Positions 7,478 through 17,687 of a DNA stretch of 64,000 nucleotides are shown here, in pieces (within the stretch, counting starts at the first letter, position 1; each line of letters opens with the position of its first letter). The notes below the pieces were generated by a model. It saw only the letters and a list, made by a program, of their open reading frames with translations. It was not told the DNA's origin and did no database searches. A program made the translations under genes and the position numbers. The stretch covers positions 1,922,001 to 1,986,000 of the forward strand of contig NZ_AP027363.1 of NCBI RefSeq assembly GCF_030295955.1, in the 5' to 3' direction. Source of the stretch: Thalassotalea agarivorans. GTDB taxonomy: Bacteria; Pseudomonadota; Gammaproteobacteria; Enterobacterales; Alteromonadaceae.

Positions 7478-9085
7478 ATGAATAACTTGAACAATACCCA
7501 ACTATTAGAGCTATCTATCGCATTAGCACAAAGTGTGGCAACCGATCACCGTTATGACGACCTGCTGACCGCCATTAGAAAGATGATCACCTGTGACGCT
7601 ATCGTGTTACTTGCCTATAAAGGTGACTATTTGCAACCTTTGGCTCAACAAGGGTTAGCCAAGGAAACTATTGGCAGACGCTTTCATATTGACCAGCACC
7701 CAAGGTTTGAAGCGATTTGCAATGCTGACCAAGCCGTTCGTTTCCCCGCTGATTCAGACATGCCAGATCCTTATGATGGTCTTTTAACCGCTATGGAAGG
7801 TGATTTACCTGTACACGCCTGCATGGGTATTCCTTTGTACTTTAGCGAGCAATTAATCGGTGTATTAACACTAGACAGTTTAACCCCTGCAGTGTTTGAC
7901 CAATTATCTTCGCGTTCGCTCGCCTTAATAGCCTCTATGGCGTCTATAAGTTTACATTCCTCGCTTACTATGGAGTCGTTACAAGAAAACGTGAATCATG
8001 CCAAAGCGGTGATGAAAGCGCTCAACGAACCTAACCTCTCTGGCAGTTTTATGGAGATTATTGGCCAAAGCTCGGCGATTAAAAAGCTAAAACACGACAT
8101 TAGTTTAGTTGCCCCCTCAAACTACTCTGTACTGATAGAAGGTGAAAGTGGCACCGGTAAGGAATTAGTCGCCCATAGTATTCACCAACAATCTGATCGC
8201 TACGAACAAGCAATGATCTATGTTAATTGCGCTGCGCTGCCTGAAAATTTAGTGGAAAGTGAACTATTTGGTCATGTTAAAGGTGCGTTTACAGGCGCCG
8301 AGTCCAAACGAGCGGGTAAATTCTTAATTGCTGACGGCGGTACGCTGTTTTTAGATGAAGTAGGCGAACTCCCCTTATCAACACAAAGCAAGTTGCTTAG
8401 AGCACTGCAAAGCAATGAAATACAGCCCGTGGGTCAAGACAATATCATTAGGGTAAATGTGCGCGTGATTGCCGCGACTAATCGCGATCTAAAAGAAGAA
8501 GTTAACAAGGGACGGTTTCGCGCCGATTTATACCACAGATTAAATGTATACCCTATCGCTGTGCCACCCTTACGAGAGCGCGAAGGAGATATAAACCTAT
8601 TAACGGGATTCTTTATCGAACGCGCCAGCAGAAAGCTCGGTGTGAATCAATTGAAAGTATCGCCTGCATTGAGTGAAAATCTAGCCAGCTACAATTGGCC
8701 TGGTAATGTGAGAGAATTGGAGCATTTTCTAACACGTGCCGCGTTAAAAGCCTGTGCGAAGGTACCGATGCAACAACGCCACGACCATATTGTTACTATC
8801 GATTTAAAAGATGGCGATGATTTATCCCTACTCCCAGCTACTGAAACTGCCACTGCAAATGCACATGAGATTAGCGCAAATACAGAGCCATATTTACCGC
8901 AATCACAAACACCCCTTGATTTGCGCAATGCCATGAATGAATATCAAAGAAAATTGGTCAAGCAAGCACTGGTTGTGCACGAGGGTAATTGGAGCAAAGC
9001 GGCAAGACACCTCAATGTAGATCGCGCCAACTTAGTCCGGTTAGCAAAGCGGTTAGGTATCACAATAGAGAAAAACATTCTGTAA
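7478..9085 (+). CDS. norR: NorR-type nitric-oxide-sensing sigma-54 activator
   Basis: A 535-residue enhancer-binding protein. An N-terminal GAF domain (about 20-170) contains the [15 protein letters not shown] motif that in NorR surrounds the ferrous iron NO sensor. The AAA+ domain (about 195-425) has Walker A GESGTGKE near 222, the sigma-54 contact loop GAFTGA near 270, Walker [11 protein letters not shown] and arginine fingers (FRADLYHRL). A Fis-type helix-turn-helix closes the protein ([23 protein letters not shown], about 510-530). It would activate NO-detoxification genes with sigma-54, but no norVW, hcp or hmp gene lies next to it in this window, so its targets must be elsewhere. Confidence 0.9.
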   Translation: MNNLNNTQLLELSIALAQSVATDHRYDDLLTAIRKMITCDAIVLLAYKGDYLQPLAQQGLAKETIGRRFHIDQHPRFEAICNADQAVRFPADSDMPDPYDGLLTAMEGDLPVHACMGIPLYFSEQLIGVLTLDSLTPAVFDQLSSRSLALIASMASISLHSSLTMESLQENVNHAKAVMKALNEPNLSGSFMEIIGQSSAIKKLKHDISLVAPSNYSVLIEGESGTGKELVAHSIHQQSDRYEQAMIYVNCAALPENLVESELFGHVKGAFTGAESKRAGKFLIADGGTLFLDEVGELPLSTQSKLLRALQSNEIQPVGQDNIIRVNVRVIAATNRDLKEEVNKGRFRADLYHRLNVYPIAVPPLREREGDINLLTGFFIERASRKLGVNQLKVSPALSENLASYNWPGNVRELEHFLTRAALKACAKVPMQQRHDHIVTIDLKDGDDLSLLPATETATANAHEISANTEPYLPQSQTPLDLRNAMNEYQRKLVKQALVVHEGNWSKAARHLNVDRANLVRLAKRLGITIEKNIL

Positions 9086-9107
9086 TAGAGACAAGTTTCA
9101 GGCAAAA

Positions 9108-9140
9108 AAAAGCCCGTTGAACTTCATCAACGGGCTTTTC
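9108..9140. terminator. Bidirectional terminator between norR and adk
   Basis: The stem AGCCCGTTGA / TCAACGGGCT, with a 6-base loop, is flanked by an A-run on the left and a T-run on the right. It serves both convergent genes, norR on plus and adk on minus. Confidence 0.9.
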
Positions 9141-9153
9141 TATAAGGTAATGC

Positions 9154-9810
<657 letters not shown>

Positions 9811-9933
9811 TTATGCAAAAAATACTGCGATTAATTATTGTGTTAGTACTGGCAAACTGTACTTCAGTGCCAGCCTAATTTTCTGCCTGCAACTATACAT
9901 TTTAAGGCTATATCTAACAAGTGAAAATTGCAC

Positions 9934-9958
9934 AAAAAAGGGGCGCAAGGCCCCTTTT
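9934..9958 (-). terminator. Intrinsic terminator of htpG
   Basis: On the minus strand the stem AAAAGGGGC / GCCCCTTTT with a 5-base loop is followed by TT and sits 32 bp after the htpG stop codon. The A-run on the other side lets it also act on plus-strand transcripts. Confidence 0.88.
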
Positions 9959-9989
9959 CATACTAAAGTCTAGTGCTTTGTATACAAAA

Positions 9990-11936
9990 TTAGCGATTTG
10001 TCAGCGACAGCATCAACTTGTTTAATCTTGCCACATAGCTTGCAGGATCTTTAAGGCTACCGCGTTCAGCTAAGGTTGCCTGATCAAACAGTACTTCAGA
10101 CCATTGCTTGAATTGATCTTCATCTTGCGTTTCAGCAACATGTTTTACTAATTCATGTTCAACATTCACTTCGAAAATAGGTAGCGTTTCTGGAACTTCT
10201 TGCCCAACAGATGCCATCAATTTTGCCATTTGTGAGCTCATGTCGTGCTCATCAGTGACAATACACGCTGGCGAGTCTGTTAAACGATGCGATACTTTTA
10301 CATCTTTCACTTTACCTTCAAGCGCTGCTTTAACACGTGAAATAACATCGTCGAACTCTTGCTCTAGCTTCTCTTGCGCTTCTTTTGTTTCAGCGTCGTC
10401 CATTTCGCCTAAGTCTAAGCCACCGCGGGTAACAGATTGCAATTGCTTGCCATCAAACTCAGTTAAATGAGACACAAGCCATTCATCGATGCGATCGGCA
10501 AGTAATAACACTTCAATGCCTTTTTTGCGGAATACTTCCAAGTGCGGGCTGTTTTTAGCTGCTTCAAAGCTGTCTGCAACCACATAGTAAATCTTGTCTT
10601 GGCCGTCTTTCATGCGCTCTACATACTGCGGCAGTGACACATTTTGAACTGCGCTGTCAGTTTCTGTTGAAGAGAAACGTAGCAATTTGGCAATCTGCTC
10701 TTTGTTGGCCATATCTTCTGCAGGGCCTTCTTTAAGCACTTGTCCAAACTCGTCCCAGAAAGACTGGTATTTTTCAGCATCTTTGTTGCCAAGCTTTTCT
10801 AACATTTTAAGCACACGCTTAGTACAGCCTTTGCGAATTGCTTGGGTCACTTTATTGTCTTGTAAAATTTCGCGCGAAACGTTTAATGGCAAGTCATTTG
10901 AATCGAGCAAACCTTTTACAAAACGTAAGTAGGTTGGCATAAATTGTTCCGCGTCATCCATAATGAAAACACGCTGAACATATAGTTTTAACCCGTGTTG
11001 CTTTTCACGGTTGTACATATCAAATGGCGCTTTTGAAGGAATATAAAGTAACGAGGTATATTCTGTTTTACCTTCTACTTTGTTGTGTTCCCACAGCAGA
11101 GGGTCTGCAAAGTCATGTGATACATGCTTGTAGAATTCGTTGTATTCTTCATCTGAAATATCAGCTTTTTCACGCGTCCATAGCGCTGTTGCCTTGTTAA
11201 TCGCTTCCCACTGAGCAGGTTTTGCTTCAATCGCAGGGCGAACAACATTACCTTCGTCGTCTTTTTCTTCCGCTACGGCTTCCACTTCAGGAGACAGCAT
11301 TTCAACCGCAACCGAAATATGGTCTGAATATTTGGTGACGATAGAGCGCAAGCGCCACTCATCGGCATATTCTTTTTCATCTTCTTTCAAATGCAGAATA
11401 ATATCGGTACCACGGCCTGATTTTTCGATAGCTTGAACAGTAAACTCGCCCTCACCTTCACTGCTCCATTCTACCGCTTCATTGCTAGCTGCGCCGGCAG
11501 CACGTGAACGCACAGTAACTTTATCTGCAACAATAAATGCCGAGTAAAAACCAACACCAAATTGGCCAATTAATTGAGAATCTTTGGCTTGGTCGCCAGA
11601 TAACTTAGAAAAGAAGTCTGCTGTACCTGATTTGGCGATGGTACCTAGGTGGGCAACGATCTCATCATGGGTCATACCAATACCATTATCTGAGATGGTA
11701 ACCGTATTGTTTTCTGCATCTGCGCTGATACGCACACGCAAGTTAGCATCACCTTCAAACAAGTCAGCGTTTTGAAGAGCTTTAAAACGTAGTTTATCTG
11801 ACGCATCGGCAGCGTTAGATACTAATTCACGAAGGAAGATTTCTTTATTGCTATATAAACTGTGGATCATCAGCTGTAGAAGCTGCTTAACCTCTGTTTG
11901 GAAACCATGCGTTTGTTTTTGACCTGTCTCAGACAT
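9990..11936 (-). CDS. htpG: Chaperone HtpG (Hsp90)
   Basis: A 648-residue bacterial Hsp90. The N-terminal GHKL ATPase domain shows [10 protein letters not shown], the ISDNGIGMT nucleotide site and [11 protein letters not shown]. The middle domain has the catalytic-loop pattern LNVSREILQ, and the C-terminal dimerisation domain follows. There is no C-terminal MEEVD, as expected for bacteria. It assists late folding of client proteins together with DnaK in the cytosol. A strong heat-shock-type promoter lies upstream. Confidence 0.98.
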   Translation of the reverse strand: MSETGQKQTHGFQTEVKQLLQLMIHSLYSNKEIFLRELVSNAADASDKLRFKALQNADLFEGDANLRVRISADAENNTVTISDNGIGMTHDEIVAHLGTIAKSGTADFFSKLSGDQAKDSQLIGQFGVGFYSAFIVADKVTVRSRAAGAASNEAVEWSSEGEGEFTVQAIEKSGRGTDIILHLKEDEKEYADEWRLRSIVTKYSDHISVAVEMLSPEVEAVAEEKDDEGNVVRPAIEAKPAQWEAINKATALWTREKADISDEEYNEFYKHVSHDFADPLLWEHNKVEGKTEYTSLLYIPSKAPFDMYNREKQHGLKLYVQRVFIMDDAEQFMPTYLRFVKGLLDSNDLPLNVSREILQDNKVTQAIRKGCTKRVLKMLEKLGNKDAEKYQSFWDEFGQVLKEGPAEDMANKEQIAKLLRFSSTETDSAVQNVSLPQYVERMKDGQDKIYYVVADSFEAAKNSPHLEVFRKKGIEVLLLADRIDEWLVSHLTEFDGKQLQSVTRGGLDLGEMDDAETKEAQEKLEQEFDDVISRVKAALEGKVKDVKVSHRLTDSPACIVTDEHDMSSQMAKLMASVGQEVPETLPIFEVNVEHELVKHVAETQDEDQFKQWSEVLFDQATLAERGSLKDPASYVARLNKLMLSLTNR

Positions 11937-12004
11937 CTGAAACTTCTCCTATTTATCTCTATTTATGGATAGGTGCCTATTGATTAGGCGAACAGATAAT
12001 TAGG

Positions 12005-12032
12005 AAATGGGGGTGATGAAAGCGAATTCAAG
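12005..12032 (-). promoter_or_regulatory. htpG: Sigma-32 (heat-shock) promoter of htpG
   Basis: Read on the minus strand, CTTGAA (12032-12027) is followed after 14 bases by CCCCATTT (12012-12005). This matches the known RpoH consensus CTTGAAA-N11-15-CCCCATnT nearly perfectly. It lies about 70 bp before the htpG ATG, which fits the known heat-shock control of htpG in enteric bacteria. Confidence 0.85.
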
Positions 12033-12057
12033 CACCTTTTGATAAAAAAGGTGCTTT
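12030..12057. terminator. Hairpin between recR and htpG (putative recR terminator)
   Basis: The stem AAGCACCTTTT / AAAAGGTGCTT with a short loop lies 20-50 bp after the recR stop. Its T-run is better on the plus strand (TTTTATTT) than on the minus strand, where recR is read. The last bases of the minus-strand hairpin form part of the htpG -35 element. Confidence 0.6.
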
Positions 12058-12077
12058 TATTTAAAAGCGGTAAGCCG

Positions 12078-12677
12078 TTAGTAGTTTTTCCTACCTGAAA
12101 GTGCGTGCGACAGTGTATTTCCGTCGACATACTCTAGCTCACCACCAACAGGCACACCATGTGCGATACGTGATACAGAGACATTGAAATCTTTGGCAAG
12201 CGATGCAATGTAATGCGCAGTAGCTTCACCTTCTACCGTTGGGTTTGTCGCAAGAATCAATTCCGACACATTATCTTGCTGCAAGGTGGTTTCCAAAACA
12301 TCTAGGCCTAAGTCGCCAGGGCCAATGCCATCAATAGGTGACAAATGCCCCATTAATACAAAATAACGCCCTTGAAACTCCCCTGTTTGTTCAATTGCAA
12401 TGACATCAGCTGGGCTTTCAACGACACAAATCAGGCCGCTTTGTTTGCGCTTTTCGCTTAAACAAATATCGCACACATCAGCTTCAGTAAAATTACGACA
12501 TTGACGGCAGTGGCCAACATCGCGCATTGCTACAGAGAGCGCTTCTGACAGCGCGTCAGCACCTGCTCTATTGCGCTCAAGCAAATGAAATGCCATGCGC
12601 TGCGCAGACTTAGCGCCAACACCAGGTAAACATTTAAACGCTTCGATTAAACCTTGAACTTTTGGACTGAATTTCAC
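12078..12677 (-). CDS. recR: Recombination mediator RecR
   Basis: A 199-residue protein that with RecF/RecO helps load RecA at gaps. The N-terminal helix-hairpin-helix ([19 protein letters not shown]), the four-Cys zinc finger (CRQCRNF...CDIC), and the Toprim domain ([20 protein letters not shown]) are all visible and in order. The length is standard. In many gammaproteobacteria the order is dnaX-ybaB-recR-htpG-adk; here dnaX-ybaB have been separated from recR-htpG-adk by a folX-folM and peptidase block on the other strand. Confidence 0.97.
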   Translation of the reverse strand: MKFSPKVQGLIEAFKCLPGVGAKSAQRMAFHLLERNRAGADALSEALSVAMRDVGHCRQCRNFTEADVCDICLSEKRKQSGLICVVESPADVIAIEQTGEFQGRYFVLMGHLSPIDGIGPGDLGLDVLETTLQQDNVSELILATNPTVEGEATAHYIASLAKDFNVSVSRIAHGVPVGGELEYVDGNTLSHALSGRKNY

Positions 12678-12824
12678 TAACTATCTCTAACACTATTAAT
12701 ACAACCGTTCATTGATCTGAGAATAACACTATTTCGTAAATCTCTGTACAAATTTCAAAACGCCCCTTTTATCAGGGACCACAAACTGTATACTGAAGAT
12801 TAATCTGTATCGTAAATAACTAAT

Positions 12825-13196
12825 ATGATTACTAATAACAACATCGCCACCATTAACATTATTAACCTTAGATTAAGAACCTTTATTGGCTTTAATCCTG
12901 AGGAAATGACTAAACAGCAAGACATCGTAATCAACGCGGAAATAAAATACCCTGCCGGTAAGGCTTGCCAAACAGATGAAGAAGCGCAAGCGCTCAACTA
13001 CAAAACTATCACCAAAAAAATGATCTCGCATGTTGAGGATGGACACTTTAAGTTACTCGAAAAGTTAACCGCTGATTTACTCGATATTTGTTTAGAGCCC
13101 AAGCTAGTGCAATATGCCAAAGTCACCGTTGAAAAACCCCATGCATTACGCTTTGCCGACTCGGTATCACTTACCTTGGAAGCAACGAAGGATTAA
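12825..13196 (+). CDS. folX: Dihydroneopterin triphosphate 2'-epimerase
   Basis: A 123-residue tunnelling-fold enzyme of the FolB/FolX family. The opening NIINLRLRTFIGF, the QDIVINAEIKYPAGKA stretch, ALNYKTITKKMISHVE and the HALRFADSVS end match FolX rather than FolB. FolX epimerises dihydroneopterin triphosphate to the monapterin form. The stop codon is two bases before folM, so both act in one operon for tetrahydromonapterin, a pterin cofactor used for example by phenylalanine hydroxylase in Pseudomonas. Confidence 0.93.
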   Translation: MITNNNIATINIINLRLRTFIGFNPEEMTKQQDIVINAEIKYPAGKACQTDEEAQALNYKTITKKMISHVEDGHFKLLEKLTADLLDICLEPKLVQYAKVTVEKPHALRFADSVSLTLEATKD

Positions 13197-13198
13197 TA

Positions 13199-13921
13199 AT
13201 GGACAAGGGCACGATACTTATTACAGGTGTGAGTCAGCGACTAGGACTGGCGCTTGCCACAAGTTTGATTGAACAGGATTACCAGGTCGTTGCTAGCTAC
13301 AGAACAAAACGCCCTACAATCGTGCAGTTGGAAGCCGCTGGTGCGCATTGTATTCAAACAGATTTTTCAACCACACAAGCAATAGACACTTTCGCTGACA
13401 CCATAGCAAACACATACCCTAGTTTGAGAGCGATTATTCATAATGCCTCCGACTGGATGCCAGAAAGTGACAAAAACGATGCAAGTGATGTGTTTGATTA
13501 TATGATGCAAATTCATGCCAAGCTGCCCTATCTTCTCAATTTGAAGCTGCAACATTTACTGCTCAAACATTACGATGCAACGGCGAAAGCCGCAGATATC
13601 ATCCACCTAACAGATTATGTTGTTAGCAAAGGCAGTAAAAAGCATATAGCCTACGCTGCAAGTAAAGCCGCATTGCACAACTTAACGCTGTCTTTTGCAC
13701 AAGCGCTTGCACCTCAAGTGAAAGTAAACTCTATTGCGCCTGCACTACTGATGTTCAACGAAAATGACGATGATGCTTACAAAGCAAAAGCGCTGAAAAA
13801 GTCGTTACTGCAAATTACTCCTGGAGAACAGGCAGGCGTAGATGCTGTCAATTACTTACTTAACAGCACCTATATTACCGGCAGTAACCATGGATTAGAT
13901 GGTGGTAGGCATTTAAAATAG
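13199..13921 (+). CDS. folM: Dihydromonapterin reductase (short-chain dehydrogenase)
   Basis: A 240-residue SDR. The cofactor motif is ITGVSQRLG near residue 8, followed by RTKRP (NADPH preference), the IHNASDW strand and the catalytic Y-x3-K in AYAASKAALHNL. It resembles FolM, which reduces dihydromonapterin to tetrahydromonapterin. Its location next to folX supports this over other SDR roles. The C-terminal GLDGGRHLK is typical of SDRs. Confidence 0.9.
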   Translation: MDKGTILITGVSQRLGLALATSLIEQDYQVVASYRTKRPTIVQLEAAGAHCIQTDFSTTQAIDTFADTIANTYPSLRAIIHNASDWMPESDKNDASDVFDYMMQIHAKLPYLLNLKLQHLLLKHYDATAKAADIIHLTDYVVSKGSKKHIAYAASKAALHNLTLSFAQALAPQVKVNSIAPALLMFNENDDDAYKAKALKKSLLQITPGEQAGVDAVNYLLNSTYITGSNHGLDGGRHLK

Positions 13922-13974
13922 GGATACATGCTGCCAAAGTTGTTGAATCTAAGGACTGAGTAGCTAAGAACATA

Positions 13975-14092
13975 CATTCAATGTTTCGAGCTACGTGCTT
14001 CGTGCTGCGATTAAAAGAAAACCGCGTTTCTTGTTCCTCGTCCTTTGCTCCTTTCCCCTTGTTCCTCGCTCCTCTAGCAAAGCGATTAGGAA
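13975..14092. repeat. Dispersed repeat (GAGCTACGTGCTTCGTGCTGCG type) in the folM-peptidase gap
   Basis: The 339-bp gap 13922-14260 holds AGCTACGTGCTTCGTGCTGCG, then an A-rich tract, then pyrimidine-rich TTCTTGTTCCTCGTCC and CTTGTTCCTCGCTCC words. A clearly related block (AGCTACGTGCTTCGAGCTGCG ... CGTTCCTTGTTCC) occurs at 23567-23619. These look like copies of a small dispersed intergenic repeat. From about 14170 to 14260 the gap should hold the peptidase promoter; no strong gene is seen. Confidence 0.55.
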
Positions 14093-14260
14093 AAATACAC
14101 AAAGGATACAAAAAGTGTAGATAAATCGCGGGTTTTACACGTTCAATTGATTTACCCATTTGACGAATTGTTATAGTATAACAGCCCAATTGATAGAATA
14201 CCCAATTGGTCTATTGAAGCAGATGAAAAACTGCGGATAGACACCCTCTTAAGGATTATC

Positions 14261-16729
14261 ATGAAAATAAAACAAATCATGTTGATGGCTTTTGTTGCTC
14301 CTTTGACGTTTGCAGCAGCGGTTAATGCCTCAGCAATAAAACAAACTAAAGGCGATTTCGAAGACAAGTTTCGACAGTTAGATGAAGTATTACCTACACC
14401 TAACGTATACCGTAATGCTGCAGGTGAGCCAGGCGAACAATACTGGCAACAGAAGGTAGACTACGATATTAAAGTGTCGTTAGACGAAGAAAAACGTCGT
14501 ATCACTGCCACTGAAGATATTACCTATAAAAACAATTCACCTTATCAGCTTAAATACTTATGGGTGCAATTAGACCAAAACATTTTTAAAGACGATTCAA
14601 TTGCTAATATGGCCAATAATTTTGGCGGTATTGGTCGTCGTGGTCCATTTACACAAGCGGGCGACGGTGAATCTGCTGCCAAGCTAAGTTTAGGCGAATT
14701 GCGTCGCCAACATTTCATGGCTGATAATGAACTTGGCTATGAAATTAGCGCGATTAAAGATAGCCGAGGCAAAGACCTAAGCTTTACCATTGTAGGTACG
14801 CAAATGCGTATCGACTTACCAAAACCACTAAAATCAGGTGGTTCAGTAGAGTTTACCATTGATTTCGCGTTCAACATTGTTGAAGAAGATGCGGTATCAG
14901 CGCGCTCTGGTTATGAGCATTTCGCCGACGATGCGCGTGAAGGTGGTAACGACATTTTCCTACTCGCGCAATGGTTCCCTCGTTTACACGCTTACACAGA
15001 TTATGAAGCATGGACAAACAAAGAGTTTTTGGGTCGCGGCGAATTCACTTTGGAATTTGGTGACTACTCGGTAGAAATCGATGTACCTGCTGACCATATT
15101 GTTAGTGCAACAGGTGTATTAACTAACCCTCGTAGTGTATTAACAAGTACGCAACGCAAGCGTTTAGAACAAGCTAAAACAGCGAAGCGTCCAGTCTTTG
15201 TTGTTACTGAAGAAGAAGCATTAGAAAACGAAAAAGCGGGTACAAACAAACGTAAAACGTGGAAGTTTGAAGCGGAAAATGTACGTGACTTTGCTTGGGC
15301 GTCTTCTCGTAAGTTTATGTGGGATGCTAAAGGCTACCAGCAAGGTGGTAAAGATATGCCATTTGTAATGGCAATGTCGTTCTTCCCTAAAGAAGGTGGC
15401 GACTTGTGGAAGAAATATTCTACTGAATCTGTTATCCACACCATGGAAGTATACTCACGCTTTTCTTTTGACTACCCATATCCAACAGCTCAGTCAGTTA
15501 ACGGCCCTGTAGGCGGTATGGAATACCCAATGATTACCTTTAATGGTCCTCGTACACAATTGCAAAAAGATGGTACGCGCACCTATTCTCAAGCAGAGAA
15601 GCGTTTCCTAATTGGTGTTGTTATTCACGAGATTGGTCATATTTACTTCCCAATGATTGTCAACTCTGACGAACGTCAATGGACGTGGATGGACGAAGGC
15701 TTAAACAGCTTTTTAGACGGTGTTGCTGGTCGTGAGTGGGATCCAAACATTCCTTGGGGTGTTGAGCCTCGCGATATTGTTGGCTACATGAAGTCTGAAA
15801 ACCAAGTGCCAATCATGACACAATCAGACAGCGTATTACGTTTAGGTCCTAACGCTTACACTAAGCCAGCGGCAGCATTAAACATTCTGCGTGAAGTTAT
15901 TCTTGGCCGTGAACTGTTTGACTTTGCTTTTAAAGAATTCTCAGTACGTTGGGCATTTAAACGCCCTACACCATCAGACTTTTTCCGTACCATGGAAGAA
16001 GCATCAGGTGTTGATCTAGACTGGTTCTGGCGTGGTTGGTTCTACTCTACGGATCACGTAGATATCTCGTTAGACAAGGTGTACAAGCTACGTCTTGATA
16101 CGCATAACCCAGATATCGATTTCGCTAGACTACGTGATATCGAAAACGACAAGCCATCTTCGTTATTTGTTGAACGCAACAAAGCAGAAGGTAAAACATT
16201 ATGGATTGACAGAAACGAAGATGTTACTGACTTCTATGATGAAAACGACCGCTTTACGGTTACAAACAAAGAACGTAATGCTTATCACAAATTCTTAAAA
16301 GGCTTAAAGCCTTGGGAAAGAAAAACGCTTGAACGCGCTGTAGCGGAAGACAAAAACTACTATGTGCTTGAGTTTTCTAATATTGGTGGCCTAGTAATGC
16401 CAATCTTACTTGAACTAACTTACACAGACGGATCAACAGAAAGCCAATACATTCCTGCTGAAATCTGGCGTCGTACACCTAAACACGTGCGCAAGCTAAT
16501 TGTGACTGACAAGGAAAAAGAAATCGCAAGTGTTGCGGTTGATCCAGGTTGGGAAACAGCTGATACAGATGTAGAGAACAACTACTACCCTCGTCGCATT
16601 ATTCCTTCGCGTGTTGAGGCATACAAGTCAAAACCACGTTCAGGCAAAGTGAATCGCGATATCATGCAAGATATCAAGACAGAACTTAAAACTGGCGATG
16701 ATGAAAAAGAAGAGAAAAAGGATAACTAA
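14261..16729 (+). CDS. Exported M1-type (gluzincin) metallopeptidase
   Basis: An 822-residue protein with a signal peptide (hydrophobic core MLMAFVAPLTFAAAV, cleavage near NASA). The zinc site is clear: HEIGH at 456-460 and the third ligand Glu479 in WMDEGLNS, the HExxH-18-E spacing of M1 aminopeptidases. An upstream GGMEYPM resembles the M1 GxMEN exopeptidase motif, but with Tyr in place of Asn, so aminopeptidase specificity is uncertain. The N-terminal half resembles an M1 beta-saddle. The C-terminus is highly charged. It probably acts in the periplasm or outside the cell. The stop overlaps the start of the next gene (TAATG). Confidence 0.88.
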   Translation: MKIKQIMLMAFVAPLTFAAAVNASAIKQTKGDFEDKFRQLDEVLPTPNVYRNAAGEPGEQYWQQKVDYDIKVSLDEEKRRITATEDITYKNNSPYQLKYLWVQLDQNIFKDDSIANMANNFGGIGRRGPFTQAGDGESAAKLSLGELRRQHFMADNELGYEISAIKDSRGKDLSFTIVGTQMRIDLPKPLKSGGSVEFTIDFAFNIVEEDAVSARSGYEHFADDAREGGNDIFLLAQWFPRLHAYTDYEAWTNKEFLGRGEFTLEFGDYSVEIDVPADHIVSATGVLTNPRSVLTSTQRKRLEQAKTAKRPVFVVTEEEALENEKAGTNKRKTWKFEAENVRDFAWASSRKFMWDAKGYQQGGKDMPFVMAMSFFPKEGGDLWKKYSTESVIHTMEVYSRFSFDYPYPTAQSVNGPVGGMEYPMITFNGPRTQLQKDGTRTYSQAEKRFLIGVVIHEIGHIYFPMIVNSDERQWTWMDEGLNSFLDGVAGREWDPNIPWGVEPRDIVGYMKSENQVPIMTQSDSVLRLGPNAYTKPAAALNILREVILGRELFDFAFKEFSVRWAFKRPTPSDFFRTMEEASGVDLDWFWRGWFYSTDHVDISLDKVYKLRLDTHNPDIDFARLRDIENDKPSSLFVERNKAEGKTLWIDRNEDVTDFYDENDRFTVTNKERNAYHKFLKGLKPWERKTLERAVAEDKNYYVLEFSNIGGLVMPILLELTYTDGSTESQYIPAEIWRRTPKHVRKLIVTDKEKEIASVAVDPGWETADTDVENNYYPRRIIPSRVEAYKSKPRSGKVNRDIMQDIKTELKTGDDEKEEKKDN

Positions 16730-17232
16730 TGTCCACTAGGTTTTTCTATACCTTTTTTGCTGGATTATGTTTGCTGATGACAAGCCTTGCGTTTGCTCAT
16801 CAGCAAAAAGCAGCAGAAACAACGGTTTTGTTCAACAAGCGCTCTGGTCAATTGGAAGTTATGCACCGTTTTTACTTGCATGACACCGAGCATGCAGTGC
16901 AATCATTGTTTGATAAGAAAGCTGATATTCTTAATTCAGAACAAACACAGCAGCAGTTTGCTGACTATGTCTCTAAACAGTTTTTAGTTAAGTCTGCAGA
17001 GGACAGCAAAATTGAGTTGAGCCAAGTAGGCTATGAAGTTGAAGGCAAGTTCTTTTGGGTATATCAGGAAGCCAAGCTTCCTGAGGATATGACGCGTATT
17101 AAGCTATACAATGGCGCGTTAAGAGACCTTTGGCCGACGCAGATCAACATGGTTAATATTGAAGGGAAAGGCAAAGTAAAAACCTTATACTTCGATCAAG
17201 ACAAAGACTGGTTGATTGCGGTATTGGACTAA
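16729..17232 (+). CDS. Exported DUF6702-like protein
   Basis: A 167-residue protein with a signal peptide (FFAGLCLLMTSLAFA before HQQ). The pattern of HRFYLHDTEHAV early and a conserved SQVGYEVEGKFFWVYQEAKLP region fits a small periplasmic family I associate with DUF6702; its function is unknown. It shares one base with the stop of the M1-type peptidase, so the two are translationally coupled and probably work together at the envelope. It ends at a strong terminator. Confidence 0.75.
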   Translation: MSTRFFYTFFAGLCLLMTSLAFAHQQKAAETTVLFNKRSGQLEVMHRFYLHDTEHAVQSLFDKKADILNSEQTQQQFADYVSKQFLVKSAEDSKIELSQVGYEVEGKFFWVYQEAKLPEDMTRIKLYNGALRDLWPTQINMVNIEGKGKVKTLYFDQDKDWLIAVLD

Positions 17233-17253
17233 CCTAGTTCAACACTCAAAAAC

Positions 17254-17284
17254 AAAAATAGCGCCATTAGGCGCTATTTTTTTT
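17254..17284. terminator. Bidirectional terminator between the DUF6702-like gene and ybaB
   Basis: The stem AAAATAGCGCC / GGCGCTATTTT with an ATTA loop is followed by eight T in all on the plus strand, and is preceded by an A-run that serves ybaB on the minus strand. Confidence 0.92.
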
Positions 17285-17300
17285 GCTAACTGAAACTAGC

Positions 17301-17627
17301 TTAGAATGGCATTTTCATCCCCGGTGGCATTTGCATACCGCCAGTAACACCGGCCATTTTCTCTTTGTTTGCTTCTTCTACACGACGCACAGCATCGTTA
17401 AACGCAGCAGCAACAAGATCTTCGATCATGTCTTTGTCGTCTTCCATCAAACTTTCGTCAATTTCAACACGGCGAATATTGTGGTTACCCGTCATCGTTA
17501 CTTTAACCATGCCAGCGCCCGCTTCACCAATCACTTCCATATTCGCGATTTCTTTTTGCGCTTGTTCCATTTTCGCTTGCATTTGTTGGGCTTGTTTCAT
17601 TAAGTTGCCCATTCCACCTTTAAACAT
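17301..17627 (-). CDS. ybaB: YbaB/EbfC nucleoid-associated protein
   Basis: A 108-residue DNA-binding protein. The start [20 protein letters not shown], the central [15 protein letters not shown] and the Gly/Met/Pro-rich tail are standard for YbaB/EbfC. I place the start at 17627 because GGAG lies 7 bases upstream and homologues begin there; an earlier ATG at 17684 would add 19 unrelated residues. It lies downstream of dnaX in one operon, as in E. coli. Confidence 0.96.
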   Translation of the reverse strand: MFKGGMGNLMKQAQQMQAKMEQAQKEIANMEVIGEAGAGMVKVTMTGNHNIRRVEIDESLMEDDKDMIEDLVAAAFNDAVRRVEEANKEKMAGVTGGMQMPPGMKMPF

Positions 17628-17687
17628 ATCTGTTCTCCGAATAACGTATGCGGCAAACATAGGGGTTACCGCACTAAATTTCAAGGT

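Noticed and set aside
8689-8934. Antisense frame of 81 codons within norR
   Set aside because: It covers the low-complexity linker of NorR on the opposite strand with no ribosome-binding site or recognisable protein features.
9813-9878. A 21-codon plus-strand frame reading MQKILRLIIVLVLANCTSVPA, like a tiny lipoprotein
   Set aside because: No Shine-Dalgarno, a poor lipobox (Asn before Cys), and a position in the leader of adk on the opposite strand. It may be chance.
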